A stretch of 61,096 bases of DNA from CAZXEJ01 sp964639895 (GTDB taxonomy: Bacteria > Desulfobacterota_D > UBA1144 > Nemesobacterales > JADFKM01): the NCBI GenBank assembly GCA_964639895.1, contig CAZXEJ010000007.1, positions 1-61,096 on the forward strand, given 5' to 3'. The position numbers were made by a program, and so were the translations under genes. Shown piece by piece: positions 34,560 to 43,675 of the stretch; position 1 is the first letter of the stretch; the number at the start of each line of letters is the position of its first letter. The notes under the pieces were generated by a model that saw only the letters and a list, made by a program, of their open reading frames with translations, ran no database searches and had not been told where the DNA came from.

Positions 34560-36269
34560 TCAGCGCCTCAGCTTGTAGCCGGCCTTCTCCCTGTCCCAGG
34601 TATCGGGCGTAATGCCCACCTCTCGGAGCTTGTTTTTCTGCACCCTCTGCGTACCCGTCTTCGGCAGGTTGTCGGTGAATCTTATGTAGCGGGGTATCAT
34701 GAAGTAGGGCATCTTGGGCTCCAGGTAGCGCAGGAGCTCGGCGTATTCCAGCTCAGCACCCTTCTTTTTCACCACAACGATCATAACCTCGTCTTCCGCG
34801 TAGCCCCCTCCTTCGGCCTTGACCCCTATGGCGGCCGACTCCTCCACGGCGGGATGGGAGTTTACTATACGCTCGACCTCGAACGAGCTTATGTTCTCGC
34901 CGCGCCGGCGGATGTAGTCCTTGACGCGGTCTACGAAATAGATGTAGCCGTCCTCGTCCATGCGACCGGCGTCGCCGGTGTGGAACCAGAAGTTGCGGAA
35001 GTCACGCACCGTGCGCTCCGGCATCTTGTGGTAGTGGTGGAGCATGATATTGGGTATGCGGGGGCGCACCAGTATCTCGCCCACCTCGCCGCGGGGCAGT
35101 TCCTCGTCGGTCTCGGGGTCGGCGATGATGATCTCGTATCCCGGCGACTCCTTGCCGCAGGAGCCCACGCGGAACGGCTCGCCCGGCCTCATGTAGGTGA
35201 CCTGCCCTATCTCCGTCAGACCGTACCCCTCGACGAAGCGGATGTTGAATCTCTCCATGAACTGCTCAATGATGTCGTGGGGGGCAGGTGAGCCCAGGAC
35301 CAGTTTGACCTTGTGTTCCTTCTCGGCCGGCACCGGCGGAGTGTTCCACATGAAGTAGGCCATGCCGCCCACGATGTTGAATTTCGTCACCCCCCAGTCG
35401 CGTATCCACTGCCAGAACTGAGAGGCGCTGTACTTCTCCTCCACGTGGACGCGGGCGCCCATTATCAGTGCCGGATATACGGTCAGCACCATGGCGTTCG
35501 AATGGAACAGCGGAAGGCACGTGAAGCAGACGTCGTCCTCGGTGACGTCCATAACCTCGGCGTAGTTGCGCGCGCTGCAATAGTCGGCGGCCGAAGGTCT
35601 CACGACCCCTTTCGAGAGCCCCGTCGTGCCGGAGGTGTACATGAGGCGTGCGTAGTCGATGAACCGCACCTCGACGTCGGGCTCCGTCGTCGGGGCCGCG
35701 TCGACAAACGCGCGGTAGGGCAACATGGGAGCGCCGCGGTAGCCGTGGTCGTCGAACCTCTCCCCGCCGCTTCTCGTCCAGACGATGACGGTACCCACCT
35801 TCGGTATACGGTCGGCTATCGGGGGAAGCCTGTCCAGGTACTCCTCGGCTATGAACAGCACCTTGGCGTCGGAGCTGTCCAGTATGTACTGGAGGAAATC
35901 CATCTTGTAGGCCGTGTTGATGGGCACCATGATGGCACCCAGCTTGAGTATGCCGTACCAGGTGACGACGAAGTCGTCGGAGTTGGGCATCAGCACGGCC
36001 ACCTTGTCCCCCTTGACTATACCCAACCCGGAAAGGGCGTTGGCCACCTTGTTGGCAAGGTCGTTGATACCGGCGAACGTAATGGGGGGCTTTGCACCGA
36101 AGCGCAGGTATTCCCGCTCACCGTAGCGCTCGGCCGCACGGCGCAACACGAGCGGCAGCACCCACTTCGTCCTGTCCTCCTTTTCGTACCATCTGGGATC
36201 GAAGGGGCGACTGCGCTCGAGATGAACCGTATGCATAAGGTCCCTGCCCTTCGCTCTGGTTGCAGACAT
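34560..36269 (-). CDS. AMP-dependent acyl-CoA synthetase/ligase
   Basis: A 569-residue adenylate-forming enzyme that activates a carboxylic acid via acyl-AMP to acyl-CoA. The ATP loop is YTSGTTGLSKG; other core motifs are EGYGLTEIGQ, FHTGDAGRMDEDGYIYFVDR and the hinge-lysine region RVKDYIRRRGENIS, with a final KTGTQRVQK lysine. The layout resembles CaiC or medium-chain ligases. The substrate is unknown. GGAGGTGACC before the ATG at 36269 fixes the start. It follows the double-hotdog gene by 108 bases, and the two are probably cotranscribed. Confidence 0.9.
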   Translation of the reverse strand: MSATRAKGRDLMHTVHLERSRPFDPRWYEKEDRTKWVLPLVLRRAAERYGEREYLRFGAKPPITFAGINDLANKVANALSGLGIVKGDKVAVLMPNSDDFVVTWYGILKLGAIMVPINTAYKMDFLQYILDSSDAKVLFIAEEYLDRLPPIADRIPKVGTVIVWTRSGGERFDDHGYRGAPMLPYRAFVDAAPTTEPDVEVRFIDYARLMYTSGTTGLSKGVVRPSAADYCSARNYAEVMDVTEDDVCFTCLPLFHSNAMVLTVYPALIMGARVHVEEKYSASQFWQWIRDWGVTKFNIVGGMAYFMWNTPPVPAEKEHKVKLVLGSPAPHDIIEQFMERFNIRFVEGYGLTEIGQVTYMRPGEPFRVGSCGKESPGYEIIIADPETDEELPRGEVGEILVRPRIPNIMLHHYHKMPERTVRDFRNFWFHTGDAGRMDEDGYIYFVDRVKDYIRRRGENISSFEVERIVNSHPAVEESAAIGVKAEGGGYAEDEVMIVVVKKKGAELEYAELLRYLEPKMPYFMIPRYIRFTDNLPKTGTQRVQKNKLREVGITPDTWDREKAGYKLRR

Positions 36270-36377
36270 GGTCACCTCCCTTGAGCCCGGCTCACTGCCC
36301 TGCAGGGGATCGCTCCCGGAGCAACGGGACGTGGGGGTGGGCCCGACACGTCCACTCCCCCCACCTGAGGGGGCACT

Positions 36378-37547
36378 CTATCGGAACGCCCTTGACGTGG
36401 GCACGGCCAGCACCTCTTCCATCGTGAGCACTCTCAGGAAACGCCCTCCACCCTGCTCGTATATCTTGTCCACCCCGCGGAACCCCGCCGCTTCGAGCGC
36501 CCTCATGCCGGCGTCGGTCACGTATTTGTCGGCCGTAAGCCTCACCGTTACCACACCGATGTCGTCCCTGCCTTCGACGGTCTCCGTACGCACCACTTCG
36601 AGCCGAGCGCGAAGCCTCTCATGGGGCTCGTCCGGGGCGCCGCCGAACAGCCGCTCGACGATGTCCGAGGGATAGGTGGGGGCGTCGTGCGAGCCCCCGT
36701 TCATCCCAAGGTGCCAGGCGAGCGGCAGGTGTGCACTGACGGCTCCCTCGGCCATGGCCTTGACGGCGCCGCCGTAGCCGATGAAATGGGACGCCGGATT
36801 GTGGTGGACGGAGGCGTCGTTGAGCGTGGCTATCTGCAGCCAGCTGAAAGTGACGAGATCGATCGAGGCCTCGAACGTCCCCTCCAGCCTCGTGCCGGGC
36901 CTGAGCTCATCGAACGTCTTGCCGTGCTCGCCGAGCAGCGACCTGGGTATCGCCTTGTAGGGCGGCGGCAGATGGACGCGGCCCAGATCTATGGTCTCGG
37001 GCTGGGGCTTTATGGTGCTCGACTTGGGATACTCCTTCCCCCGCGCGGCCCGTACCAGCACCTGCCTTACGTACTCGAGCACCGTCTCGCCGCGCTGGTT
37101 GTAGACGGTGGTCTTAACCTGGACCGAACCGTTCTGCGCCCCATCCTTCCTGAACTCCTTGCCCAGCACCTCGCTGCGCGCGTAGATGAGGTCGCCCTCG
37201 AACACCGGCACCCCGTAGCGCAGGTCGTTGTAGGAGAGGTTGGCTATTGCGTTGAACGATATGTCGTGGACGCTGAGCCCGAATCCGACGTTGAACACGA
37301 ACCCTTGGCTCACCAGAGCCGCCTCATCGATTCCAAAGCTCTCCCGCTTGTGCTCGTGCTCGGGATCCACGCAGCCCAGATGGGCGGCCAGAGCAGGGTT
37401 GGCCCCCAGCAACAGGCCGTCCCTGAACTTCTTTATATACTCACGATTGCGGTATGGGGTTATCTGGATGCAACCATGATGGTAGACGTCACCCTCGTTG
37501 AAATCGCCTACGTAGCGGGACGAGACGAGTTGCGACCTCTCAAGCAC
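36378..37547 (-). CDS. MaoC-like double-hotdog enoyl/mesaconyl-CoA hydratase
   Basis: A 389-residue protein with two hotdog domains. The first has FGLSVHDISFNAIANLSYNDLRYGVPVFEGD; the second has TFSWLQIATLNDASVHHNP followed by the ASHFIGYGGAVKAMAEG run. The size and fold match the mesaconyl-CoA (2-methylfumaryl-CoA) hydratase group rather than small MaoC enzymes. The exact substrate is inferred. The start is the GTG at 37547: AAGGAGG stands six bases upstream. A TAATAT -10 lies about 50 bases before it. With the ligase downstream it suggests a small CoA-ester pathway. Confidence 0.8.
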   Translation of the reverse strand: MLERSQLVSSRYVGDFNEGDVYHHGCIQITPYRNREYIKKFRDGLLLGANPALAAHLGCVDPEHEHKRESFGIDEAALVSQGFVFNVGFGLSVHDISFNAIANLSYNDLRYGVPVFEGDLIYARSEVLGKEFRKDGAQNGSVQVKTTVYNQRGETVLEYVRQVLVRAARGKEYPKSSTIKPQPETIDLGRVHLPPPYKAIPRSLLGEHGKTFDELRPGTRLEGTFEASIDLVTFSWLQIATLNDASVHHNPASHFIGYGGAVKAMAEGAVSAHLPLAWHLGMNGGSHDAPTYPSDIVERLFGGAPDEPHERLRARLEVVRTETVEGRDDIGVVTVRLTADKYVTDAGMRALEAAGFRGVDKIYEQGGGRFLRVLTMEEVLAVPTSRAFR

Positions 37548-37819
37548 TGGAGCCTCCTTGGACGGAATGGATTGGGGCGCAAAGCCCACGGGACTTTAAT
37601 ATTACACAATTCCGGCCCCTTGTTCCACACGGCTCGTCCCCACGGCTTGGACACGACACAACGGTGTGCCCGCGAACCGGGCAACATTGCCCGTCAAATG
37701 GGCATGGCGGCACGCCACGGCACGCCGTGACGGCCTCCCTACCGCCGATGGAGGCGGCATGGTTCTTGTATGGATGAGGGAGGGTGAGACCAAAACAACC
37801 ATTGAGAGGAGTTGATACA

Positions 37820-39130
37820 GTGGTGAGAGTAACAACCAACACAACCCGCCTTATACGCTACGCGCTAGTACTCGCCGTAAGCACTTTGCCGTTGCTTGTC
37901 CCCGACCTGGCCCGCGCGGCCGAGATCGACTCCGGCGACACGGCATGGATGCTGACGTCGACCCTGCTCGTGCTGATGATGTCCATACCGGGCCTGTTCC
38001 TGTTCTACGGGGGCCTGGTGAGGTCGAAGAACGCCATCGGCACCATGATGCAGACGTTCATCCTTGCGGCCCTCGTCACGGTGCAGTGGATCATAATCGG
38101 ATACACCCTCTCGTTCGGCAGCGACATCGGCTCATTCATCGGTAACCTTCAGTGGTTCGCTCTCAAGGGGGTAGGGATGGAACCCCTAGAGAGCTACGCC
38201 GCAACCATACCCCATCAAGCGTTCATGCTGTTCCAGATGACCTTTGCTATCATCACCGTGGCACTCATCACCGGCGCCTTCGCCGAAAGGGCCAAGTTCA
38301 GCACCTTTCTCGTATTTTCCCTGCTGTGGACGACGCTCATCTACGATCCGATGGCCCACTGGGTGTGGGGCGGCGGGTGGATGGGCAAGATGGGTGCACT
38401 CGACTTTGCGGGAGGCAACGTGGTCCACATCAACTCCGGTGCAGCCGCCCTGGCGGCGGCCCTCAACTACGGTAGGCGCCGCGGCTACGGCGAGGAGGCG
38501 ATGACTCCCCACAACCTGCCTTTCTCGTTGATCGGGGCGTCCCTACTGTGGGTTGGGTGGTTCGGGTTCAACGCCGGCAGCGCCCTCTCTTCGAACGGCC
38601 TAGCCGCCAACGCCTTCATGACCACGCAGGTAGCCACCGCTGCAGCAGCACTCAGCTGGACGTTCACGGAATGGATAATGCGCGGCAAGCCCACCGTGCT
38701 GGGCGCCGCCACGGGAGCCGTAGCGGGTCTGGTTTCAATCACGCCGGCTGCAGGATTCGTGGGCCCCATCTCAGCACTCATAATCGGCGCCGTAGGGGGC
38801 TCGCTCTGTTACTTCGCCCTCTCGCTCAAGACCGTCTTCGGTTTCGACGACTCGCTCGACGTGGTAGGGGTCCACGGCATAGGCGGCACATGGGGAGGCA
38901 TAGCTACCGGCCTTTTCGCCTCGGTCGGAGCAAATGGCCTCTTCTTCGGCAACCCCGGCCAGCTGGGACTCCAGTTCATTGCGGTAGCGGCCACGTGGGT
39001 GTTCTCGTTCGTGGGCACCTACATCATCCTCTCCGTTATTAACGCCATATCGAGGGTGAGGGTATCGGAGGAGGAGGAGATCATGGGGCTCGATCTCTCA
39101 CAACACAGCGAAGAGAGCTACTCTCTCTAG
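37820..39130 (+). CDS. amt: ammonium transporter Amt
   Basis: A trimeric ammonium channel. The protein has an N-terminal signal-like segment (residues 10-33, ending ARAAEID), then about 11 membrane helices. The twin pore histidines occur in PHQAFMLFQM and GVHGIGGTWGG; the helix GNVVHINSGAAALAAAL and the start IPGLFLFYGGLVRSKNAI are family marks. The start is GTG at 37820, with GAGAGGAG nine bases before; a second GTG follows directly. A PII gene (glnK), usually adjacent, is absent. A strong terminator follows. Confidence 0.95.
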   Translation: MVRVTTNTTRLIRYALVLAVSTLPLLVPDLARAAEIDSGDTAWMLTSTLLVLMMSIPGLFLFYGGLVRSKNAIGTMMQTFILAALVTVQWIIIGYTLSFGSDIGSFIGNLQWFALKGVGMEPLESYAATIPHQAFMLFQMTFAIITVALITGAFAERAKFSTFLVFSLLWTTLIYDPMAHWVWGGGWMGKMGALDFAGGNVVHINSGAAALAAALNYGRRRGYGEEAMTPHNLPFSLIGASLLWVGWFGFNAGSALSSNGLAANAFMTTQVATAAAALSWTFTEWIMRGKPTVLGAATGAVAGLVSITPAAGFVGPISALIIGAVGGSLCYFALSLKTVFGFDDSLDVVGVHGIGGTWGGIATGLFASVGANGLFFGNPGQLGLQFIAVAATWVFSFVGTYIILSVINAISRVRVSEEEEIMGLDLSQHSEESYSL

Positions 39131-39150
39131 CAACGTCGACCCCACACTGA

Positions 39151-39192
39151 GAAGGGCTCGGTACGTGGCGTCGTACCGAGCCCTTCATTTTT
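39151..39192 (+). terminator. intrinsic terminator of amt
   Basis: A perfect 14-bp stem (39151-39164 with 39173-39186), 8-base loop, then ATTTTTT. It is the clearest terminator in the window. Confidence 0.95.
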
Positions 39193-39609
39193 CGCGCCGA
39201 TCCACATCCACTGCAACGGACCCAACAAGGCCGATTGCTCCGCCCCCCGCCACCGTCCGCAGGCCCGAGCAAGGCGCGGCCTGGGACCGCGCGAGACCCG
39301 ACACCCAACGCCCTCTTACGAAGCCCCCTGCACTCGGCCGCATCCGGCTTACCCCGGTACGGCGCCTCCCTGGTGGGCGGGAATGGTCCCGACGGGACCT
39401 TTTCCACCCTTTGCCCGCAAGGAGGAATAAACTATAATTTATTCAAAGGCTGGGAAGAGTTCGACGCTCACACCCTGAAGCTGCGGTCCCACGTCGCACA
39501 CCACCACACCGCTCGACCGCTGAGAGCACTTCCAACACATAACCGCCGCACGAAGGGCATACAACAGACGACGAACCCCCTCCAATGCAGGCCTTCGGGG
39601 ACGAGGGAG
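39193..39609. other. spacer before the membrane-anchored unknown
   Basis: About 415 bases. A TTGCCC box (39411-39416), 16 bases, and TATAAT (39433-39438) form a likely promoter for the gene at 39610, with a leader of about 165 bases. Otherwise nothing recognisable. Confidence 0.5.
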
Positions 39610-40116
39610 ATGGAAACCGTAGGAAAGATGCTGTTGCTGACGATGTTCGTAGCCGGGCTCGGAGCCGGGGTGTACCACCTATACACCGAGGGCGGACCTA
39701 CGGTGCACGTCTTCCCCTTGGCGCGCACCACAGGGTCCGATGTGGAGACATCGGCGGCACCGAGACACGACCTGGAATACTACAGCCGCATACTGGGTCT
39801 GAGCGGCACACCGCCCCGCAGCCGTATCGAGCCCGCAACCGGAACCGTCGACACCGCCAACGCGCACGAGAGGCGGCTGTGGAAATACACCGCATCGGTC
39901 CAGGGAGCGGGCTTGCACGAGAGCGTAGGCACCGAGGCCCCACACGCGATGCGGGCTCCCCAAGGCTCCTACGCCGAGCTCAAGAAGCGTATGCTCTTCT
40001 GGCACGCCGAATACCACCGCGCCCTTGCCGAGGGCAATATCCGACGTAAGGATGAAGCCTACGGCAATTACATAAGATACAAGCGCGCCCTCGAGCTCAA
40101 GACCCGCAACCCGTAG
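39610..40116 (+). CDS. membrane-anchored protein of unknown function
   Basis: A 168-residue protein. An N-terminal hydrophobic helix (about residues 6-24) suggests an inner-membrane anchor or uncleaved signal. The middle is Pro/Thr/Ala-rich and of low complexity; the C-terminal 50 residues are charged and helical (AELKKRMLFWHAEYHRAL; DEAYGNYIRYKRALELK). I do not recognise a family. The ATG at 39610 has GAGGGAG directly upstream; a longer frame from 39235 has no support. It stands alone between two long spacers. Confidence 0.72.
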   Translation: METVGKMLLLTMFVAGLGAGVYHLYTEGGPTVHVFPLARTTGSDVETSAAPRHDLEYYSRILGLSGTPPRSRIEPATGTVDTANAHERRLWKYTASVQGAGLHESVGTEAPHAMRAPQGSYAELKKRMLFWHAEYHRALAEGNIRRKDEAYGNYIRYKRALELKTRNP

Positions 40117-41010
40117 CGTCCCCACCGCAGACACACCAACCACACCCCCCCAAAGGATACATTCTCCACCCGCTGGCGACACCTACACCGACGGCGTGCA
40201 CGTGCTTTTCAGCCCACGTATCCGGCACCATCCCACACCCTCCGTAGACGGGCGCCGTAGGGCCGAACGGCACGGGCAGGGAACCGTGGTCCCTTCTGAT
40301 CCCGTACCTACCACCTCGCCTGCGGCCCCTTGACGGGAACGGCCCTACATCGTCTCCCCCTCCACGGGGGCGCGTCATTCCAACTCTAACGGTCCGCCGC
40401 CACCATCCACGGCCCCTCCCGAACGTTCTACGCGCCGATACAACGGCCCAGCCCGAAGACTCAGCCCACCTCGACTGCACCGCCCAAAAGCTCCCACCTG
40501 CGGCACTGTCCCAGTGCCGTTTCCGCACGCCACTGCAGCCATCATACTCTCCACCCCATCCAGGCAGCCTGGGGATTATGAAAACACAGACAGTTGCCTT
40601 ATAATTTCTTAAGAAAACCGACGGCTATCGAAGGGGGGCGCCCCGTCCCGAGCGCCGAGTGGCGGGAACAACCTGCGTACGCGGCGGCGAGGACGGAGTG
40701 GTCTCTACTGCACTGGCCCTTCGTGTATGGCCGTGCAAGGAAGCCGTGACGGCTGTAAAGGGGTTAGGAATTGTAGCGCAGTCCAAAGCCGCACCGTAGA
40801 GCGTCGCGCCGGGGGGCAGGCGTCCGGGGTAGCTCGGCTCAGCGCTCAGCCGGTGGGCACATGCCAAAGGTGCCTATCCGCCGGCCCAGTCGGTAATGTG
40901 GGGGTGGCCTCACCCAACACCCGCCGCACAGCGTAGAGGCTCCCTCCGCCGCGACGCCGTCCGGCTGAGAGGCGGCCGCCGCCTGCGTCCCCCCTGGAGG
41001 TAAGCTTGCA
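40117..41010. other. GC-rich spacer with one AT-rich promoter-like patch
   Basis: About 890 bases. TATAAT at 40600-40605 is embedded in the only AT-rich patch but has no good -35. It could start the J-domain gene 400 bases downstream or an unseen RNA. No coding frame has motifs. Confidence 0.5.
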
Positions 41011-41820
41011 ATGGCAAGCATGGACAAAGCTACGGCTTTTCCCTACAGGCCGTACGAGAGCATAGCTCTCAAGCTCCGGGACAACCAGCAGCGCTACGAC
41101 GCGTGCAGCCTCTACGTGCACGGCCAAATGAAGCTTGCGCGCCAGTTCCTTCCCGACTACATCGGCTCGCTAGAGAAAAGGGCCGCACGCAAGACCGACT
41201 TCGTCATAGGGATGGCTTTCTTCGTCCTCACCATACTGGGCCTTGCGTATTTCGTTCTGCCGCACATATCCAACCCGTACCTGTCCGTCCTGGCGCTGGT
41301 CGCAGGGTCGGCCTTAACGTTCTACTCGGTCGAGAACGCCACCAAGCGCGTCAGGCTACACCGGCTGGTCCGCTACATGGTAACGAAGGAGATGCCCCGC
41401 CTCAAGCGTGAGATCGACTCACAGCGCTCGGGCATCGAGACCATCATATCGGAGAAGAAACGCCGCAAGAGACCCGCCTCCGGCTCGAGATCCCAAGCAG
41501 GCCACCGGCGCAGCGCCACACAGTCACGGAATCGGCATGAAGACCGCCCGGCCGAGGCCGAGCAGGACCCATTCACCAGGGAGACGGGCGAAAGGTTCAA
41601 CGTCTCGGAAGGCTCTATGACTCCCGAGGACGCCCGCCGGATACTGGGGCTCGGCCCCGATTGTTCCTACGACGAAGTACAGCGGGCCTACAGGGAGGCC
41701 ATAAGGCAGTACCACCCGGACCGGGTTGCACACCTGGCCGAGGAGTTCAGGCTGCTGGCCGAAAAGAGAACCAAGCTCATAAACAGGGCTTACGAGATAC
41801 TGAGGCGCACAGTGGAGTGA
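41011..41820 (+). CDS. membrane-bound J-domain protein
   Basis: A 269-residue protein with two adjacent membrane helices (about 64-82 and 88-105), a basic Arg/Ser-rich linker (145-185) and a C-terminal J domain (about 204-269). The DnaK-stimulating HPD tripeptide is in RQYHPDRVAHL. The usual J proteins carry the J domain first; here it is last, as in DjlA-type membrane co-chaperones. It should recruit DnaK to the cytoplasmic face of the membrane. GGAGG before the ATG at 41011 sets the start. Confidence 0.88.
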   Translation: MASMDKATAFPYRPYESIALKLRDNQQRYDACSLYVHGQMKLARQFLPDYIGSLEKRAARKTDFVIGMAFFVLTILGLAYFVLPHISNPYLSVLALVAGSALTFYSVENATKRVRLHRLVRYMVTKEMPRLKREIDSQRSGIETIISEKKRRKRPASGSRSQAGHRRSATQSRNRHEDRPAEAEQDPFTRETGERFNVSEGSMTPEDARRILGLGPDCSYDEVQRAYREAIRQYHPDRVAHLAEEFRLLAEKRTKLINRAYEILRRTVE

Positions 41821-41828
41821 CGGCCTGC

Positions 41829-41867
41829 GGGAGGGCCCGGCGCAACGACGCGCCGCACGGCCCTCCT
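41829..41867 (+). terminator. long GC hairpin after the J-domain gene
   Basis: GGAGGGCC plus CGGCGC pair with GCGCCG and GGCCCTCC (two stacked stems, small bulge, 6-base loop) ten bases after the stop. No T-run follows (CTACCCTACCCC), so it may need Rho or act as an mRNA stabiliser. Confidence 0.55.
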
Positions 41868-42184
41868 ACCCTACCCCGCAAGCTTCGACCGCAGCCCACA
41901 CCGCGGAGACTCACTCTCCGCATCCCCCCCTACGCTCAGCTCGCTCCCCACGGGGACGGTTCGCCCCACCGCGGTGGGGAGGGGCGCCGGTCCCAGCCAT
42001 TCCCCCAGGACACCCCCCGCGTCAAGCGGCGCCCAACAACAGGAGAGACCCCAACGGAGGGCGGGGCGTGCAGGTGCCGAAAAGGAGGTTCCGCCGCGGC
42101 GCTCTCTGCTCCGCGAGAGCACAGCCACACCATGCGGGACAATGCACACAAGCGGCACCCTCCCCATGCGGCATCCCCCCCCGG

Positions 42185-43675
42185 CTAGCCGCCCTCGGGC
42201 TCCCACCTCAGGTTGGGCCTACGAGCTGCAGCCGTTTCGTCGAGTCTCCTTACGGGCGTTGTGTGGGGGGCTTCCTTGAGCAACTCGGGGCGCTCAGCGG
42301 CTTCGCGCGCTATGGCCAGCATGGCTTCCACGTAGGCGTCGAGCGTCTCCTTGGTCTCAGTCTCCGTGGGCTCCACCATGAGGGCCGCCTTCACGATCAG
42401 CGGGAAGTAGACCGTGGGCGGATGGAAGCCGTAGTCGGCGAGCCGCTTTGCGATGTCGACCGTGGCCACTCCGTACTTGCGCTGGTTGCGGTCGGTGAGA
42501 ACGAACTCGTGCATGCAGCGGCGCTTGTATGGGACGTGGTAGACGCCTTCGAGGCGCGAAAGCATGTAGTTGGCGTTGAGGACGGCCGTCTCGGCCACAT
42601 TCCTGAGTCCATCGGGACCGAGGCTCAGTATGTAGGCGTAGGCCCGCACCAGGACGCCGAAATTGGCCAGATGGGAACGTATCCTGCCGATGGAGCGTGC
42701 AGCGCTCTCGACCACCTGGAAGCGCCCCCCGTCCTTGACGACGCGCGGCACCGGCAAGTACGGCTCCAGATGGGCCTTCACTCCCACGGGGCCTGCCCCG
42801 GGCCCGCCCCCGCCGTGGGGGGTGGAGAAGGTCTTATGCAGGTTGATCTGGATCACGTCCACACCCATATCGCCGGGACGTGCCACCCCGAGCAGGGCGT
42901 TCAGGTTGGCGCCGTCGCAGTAAACGTAGCCGCCGCGGCGGTGTACGATCTCGGCCACCGACACTATGTGGCGCTCGAACAGTCCGAGTGTGTTGGGGTT
43001 GGTGAGCATGAGTGCGGCCACCTTGTCGTCCATCAACCGCTCCACGTCGGCGGGCTCCAGTATGCCGTCGGGCCCGGAACGCACCTCGACCGGCTTGAAC
43101 CCGCAGAAGGCGGCCGAGGCGGGATTAGTCCCGTGAGCGGAGTCGGGAACGAGGATCTTGGTCCTGTCCTCTCCCCGTGCGCGAAGGGCGGCCCGTATCA
43201 TCATCATCCCGACGAGCTCGCCGTGTGCGCCGGCGGCCGGAGCAAGGGTGAAGGCCTCCATCCCGCAAATCTCGCACAGCATCCGCTCCAGGTCCCACAT
43301 CAGCTCGAGCGCCCCCTGGACGAGATGGTGAGGCATGTGTGGATGGATGGAGAGGAACCCCGGCAGGCGGGCGGCCTGCTCGTTGAGGCGGGGGTTGTAC
43401 TTCATCGTGCACGACCCGAGCGGGTACATGCCGACGTCGATGCCGAAGTTCTTCTGCGAGAGGCGCGTGTAGTGCCGTACCACCTCGGGCTCGGAGAGCT
43501 CGGGCATATGCTCGATGGGCTCCCGCACCATGTCGTGGGGGATCAGCTCGTGTGGGTCACGCCGCGGGACGTCGCACGCGGGCAGGTCGACCCCTCTGCG
43601 GCCGGGCGCCCCTTTGAGGAAGATGAGATCGGCCCTCCGCCGGAGGGCCTCCGCGTCCGAATCCCTTCCGCTCAT
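42185..43675 (-). CDS. gcvPB: glycine dehydrogenase (decarboxylating) subunit 2
   Basis: The PLP-binding half of the split P protein, which decarboxylates glycine and passes aminomethyl to lipoyl-GcvH. The PLP lysine is in QINLHKTFSTPHGGGGPG. LGSCTMKYNPRLNE and CDGANLNALLG are family landmarks. It has 496 residues, the normal size. GAGGAG stands 8 bases before the ATG at 43675, which overlaps the gcvPA stop as ATGA; a GTG three codons upstream is less likely. It is last in gcvT-gcvH-gcvPA-gcvPB. Confidence 0.97.
   Translation of the reverse strand: MSGRDSDAEALRRRADLIFLKGAPGRRGVDLPACDVPRRDPHELIPHDMVREPIEHMPELSEPEVVRHYTRLSQKNFGIDVGMYPLGSCTMKYNPRLNEQAARLPGFLSIHPHMPHHLVQGALELMWDLERMLCEICGMEAFTLAPAAGAHGELVGMMMIRAALRARGEDRTKILVPDSAHGTNPASAAFCGFKPVEVRSGPDGILEPADVERLMDDKVAALMLTNPNTLGLFERHIVSVAEIVHRRGGYVYCDGANLNALLGVARPGDMGVDVIQINLHKTFSTPHGGGGPGAGPVGVKAHLEPYLPVPRVVKDGGRFQVVESAARSIGRIRSHLANFGVLVRAYAYILSLGPDGLRNVAETAVLNANYMLSRLEGVYHVPYKRRCMHEFVLTDRNQRKYGVATVDIAKRLADYGFHPPTVYFPLIVKAALMVEPTETETKETLDAYVEAMLAIAREAAERPELLKEAPHTTPVRRLDETAAARRPNLRWEPEGG

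Noticed and set aside
39235..39609. N-terminal extension of the membrane-anchored unknown
   Set aside because: The added part is low-complexity and lies upstream of a TATAAT box at 39433; the ATG at 39610 has a ribosome site and a proper membrane helix.
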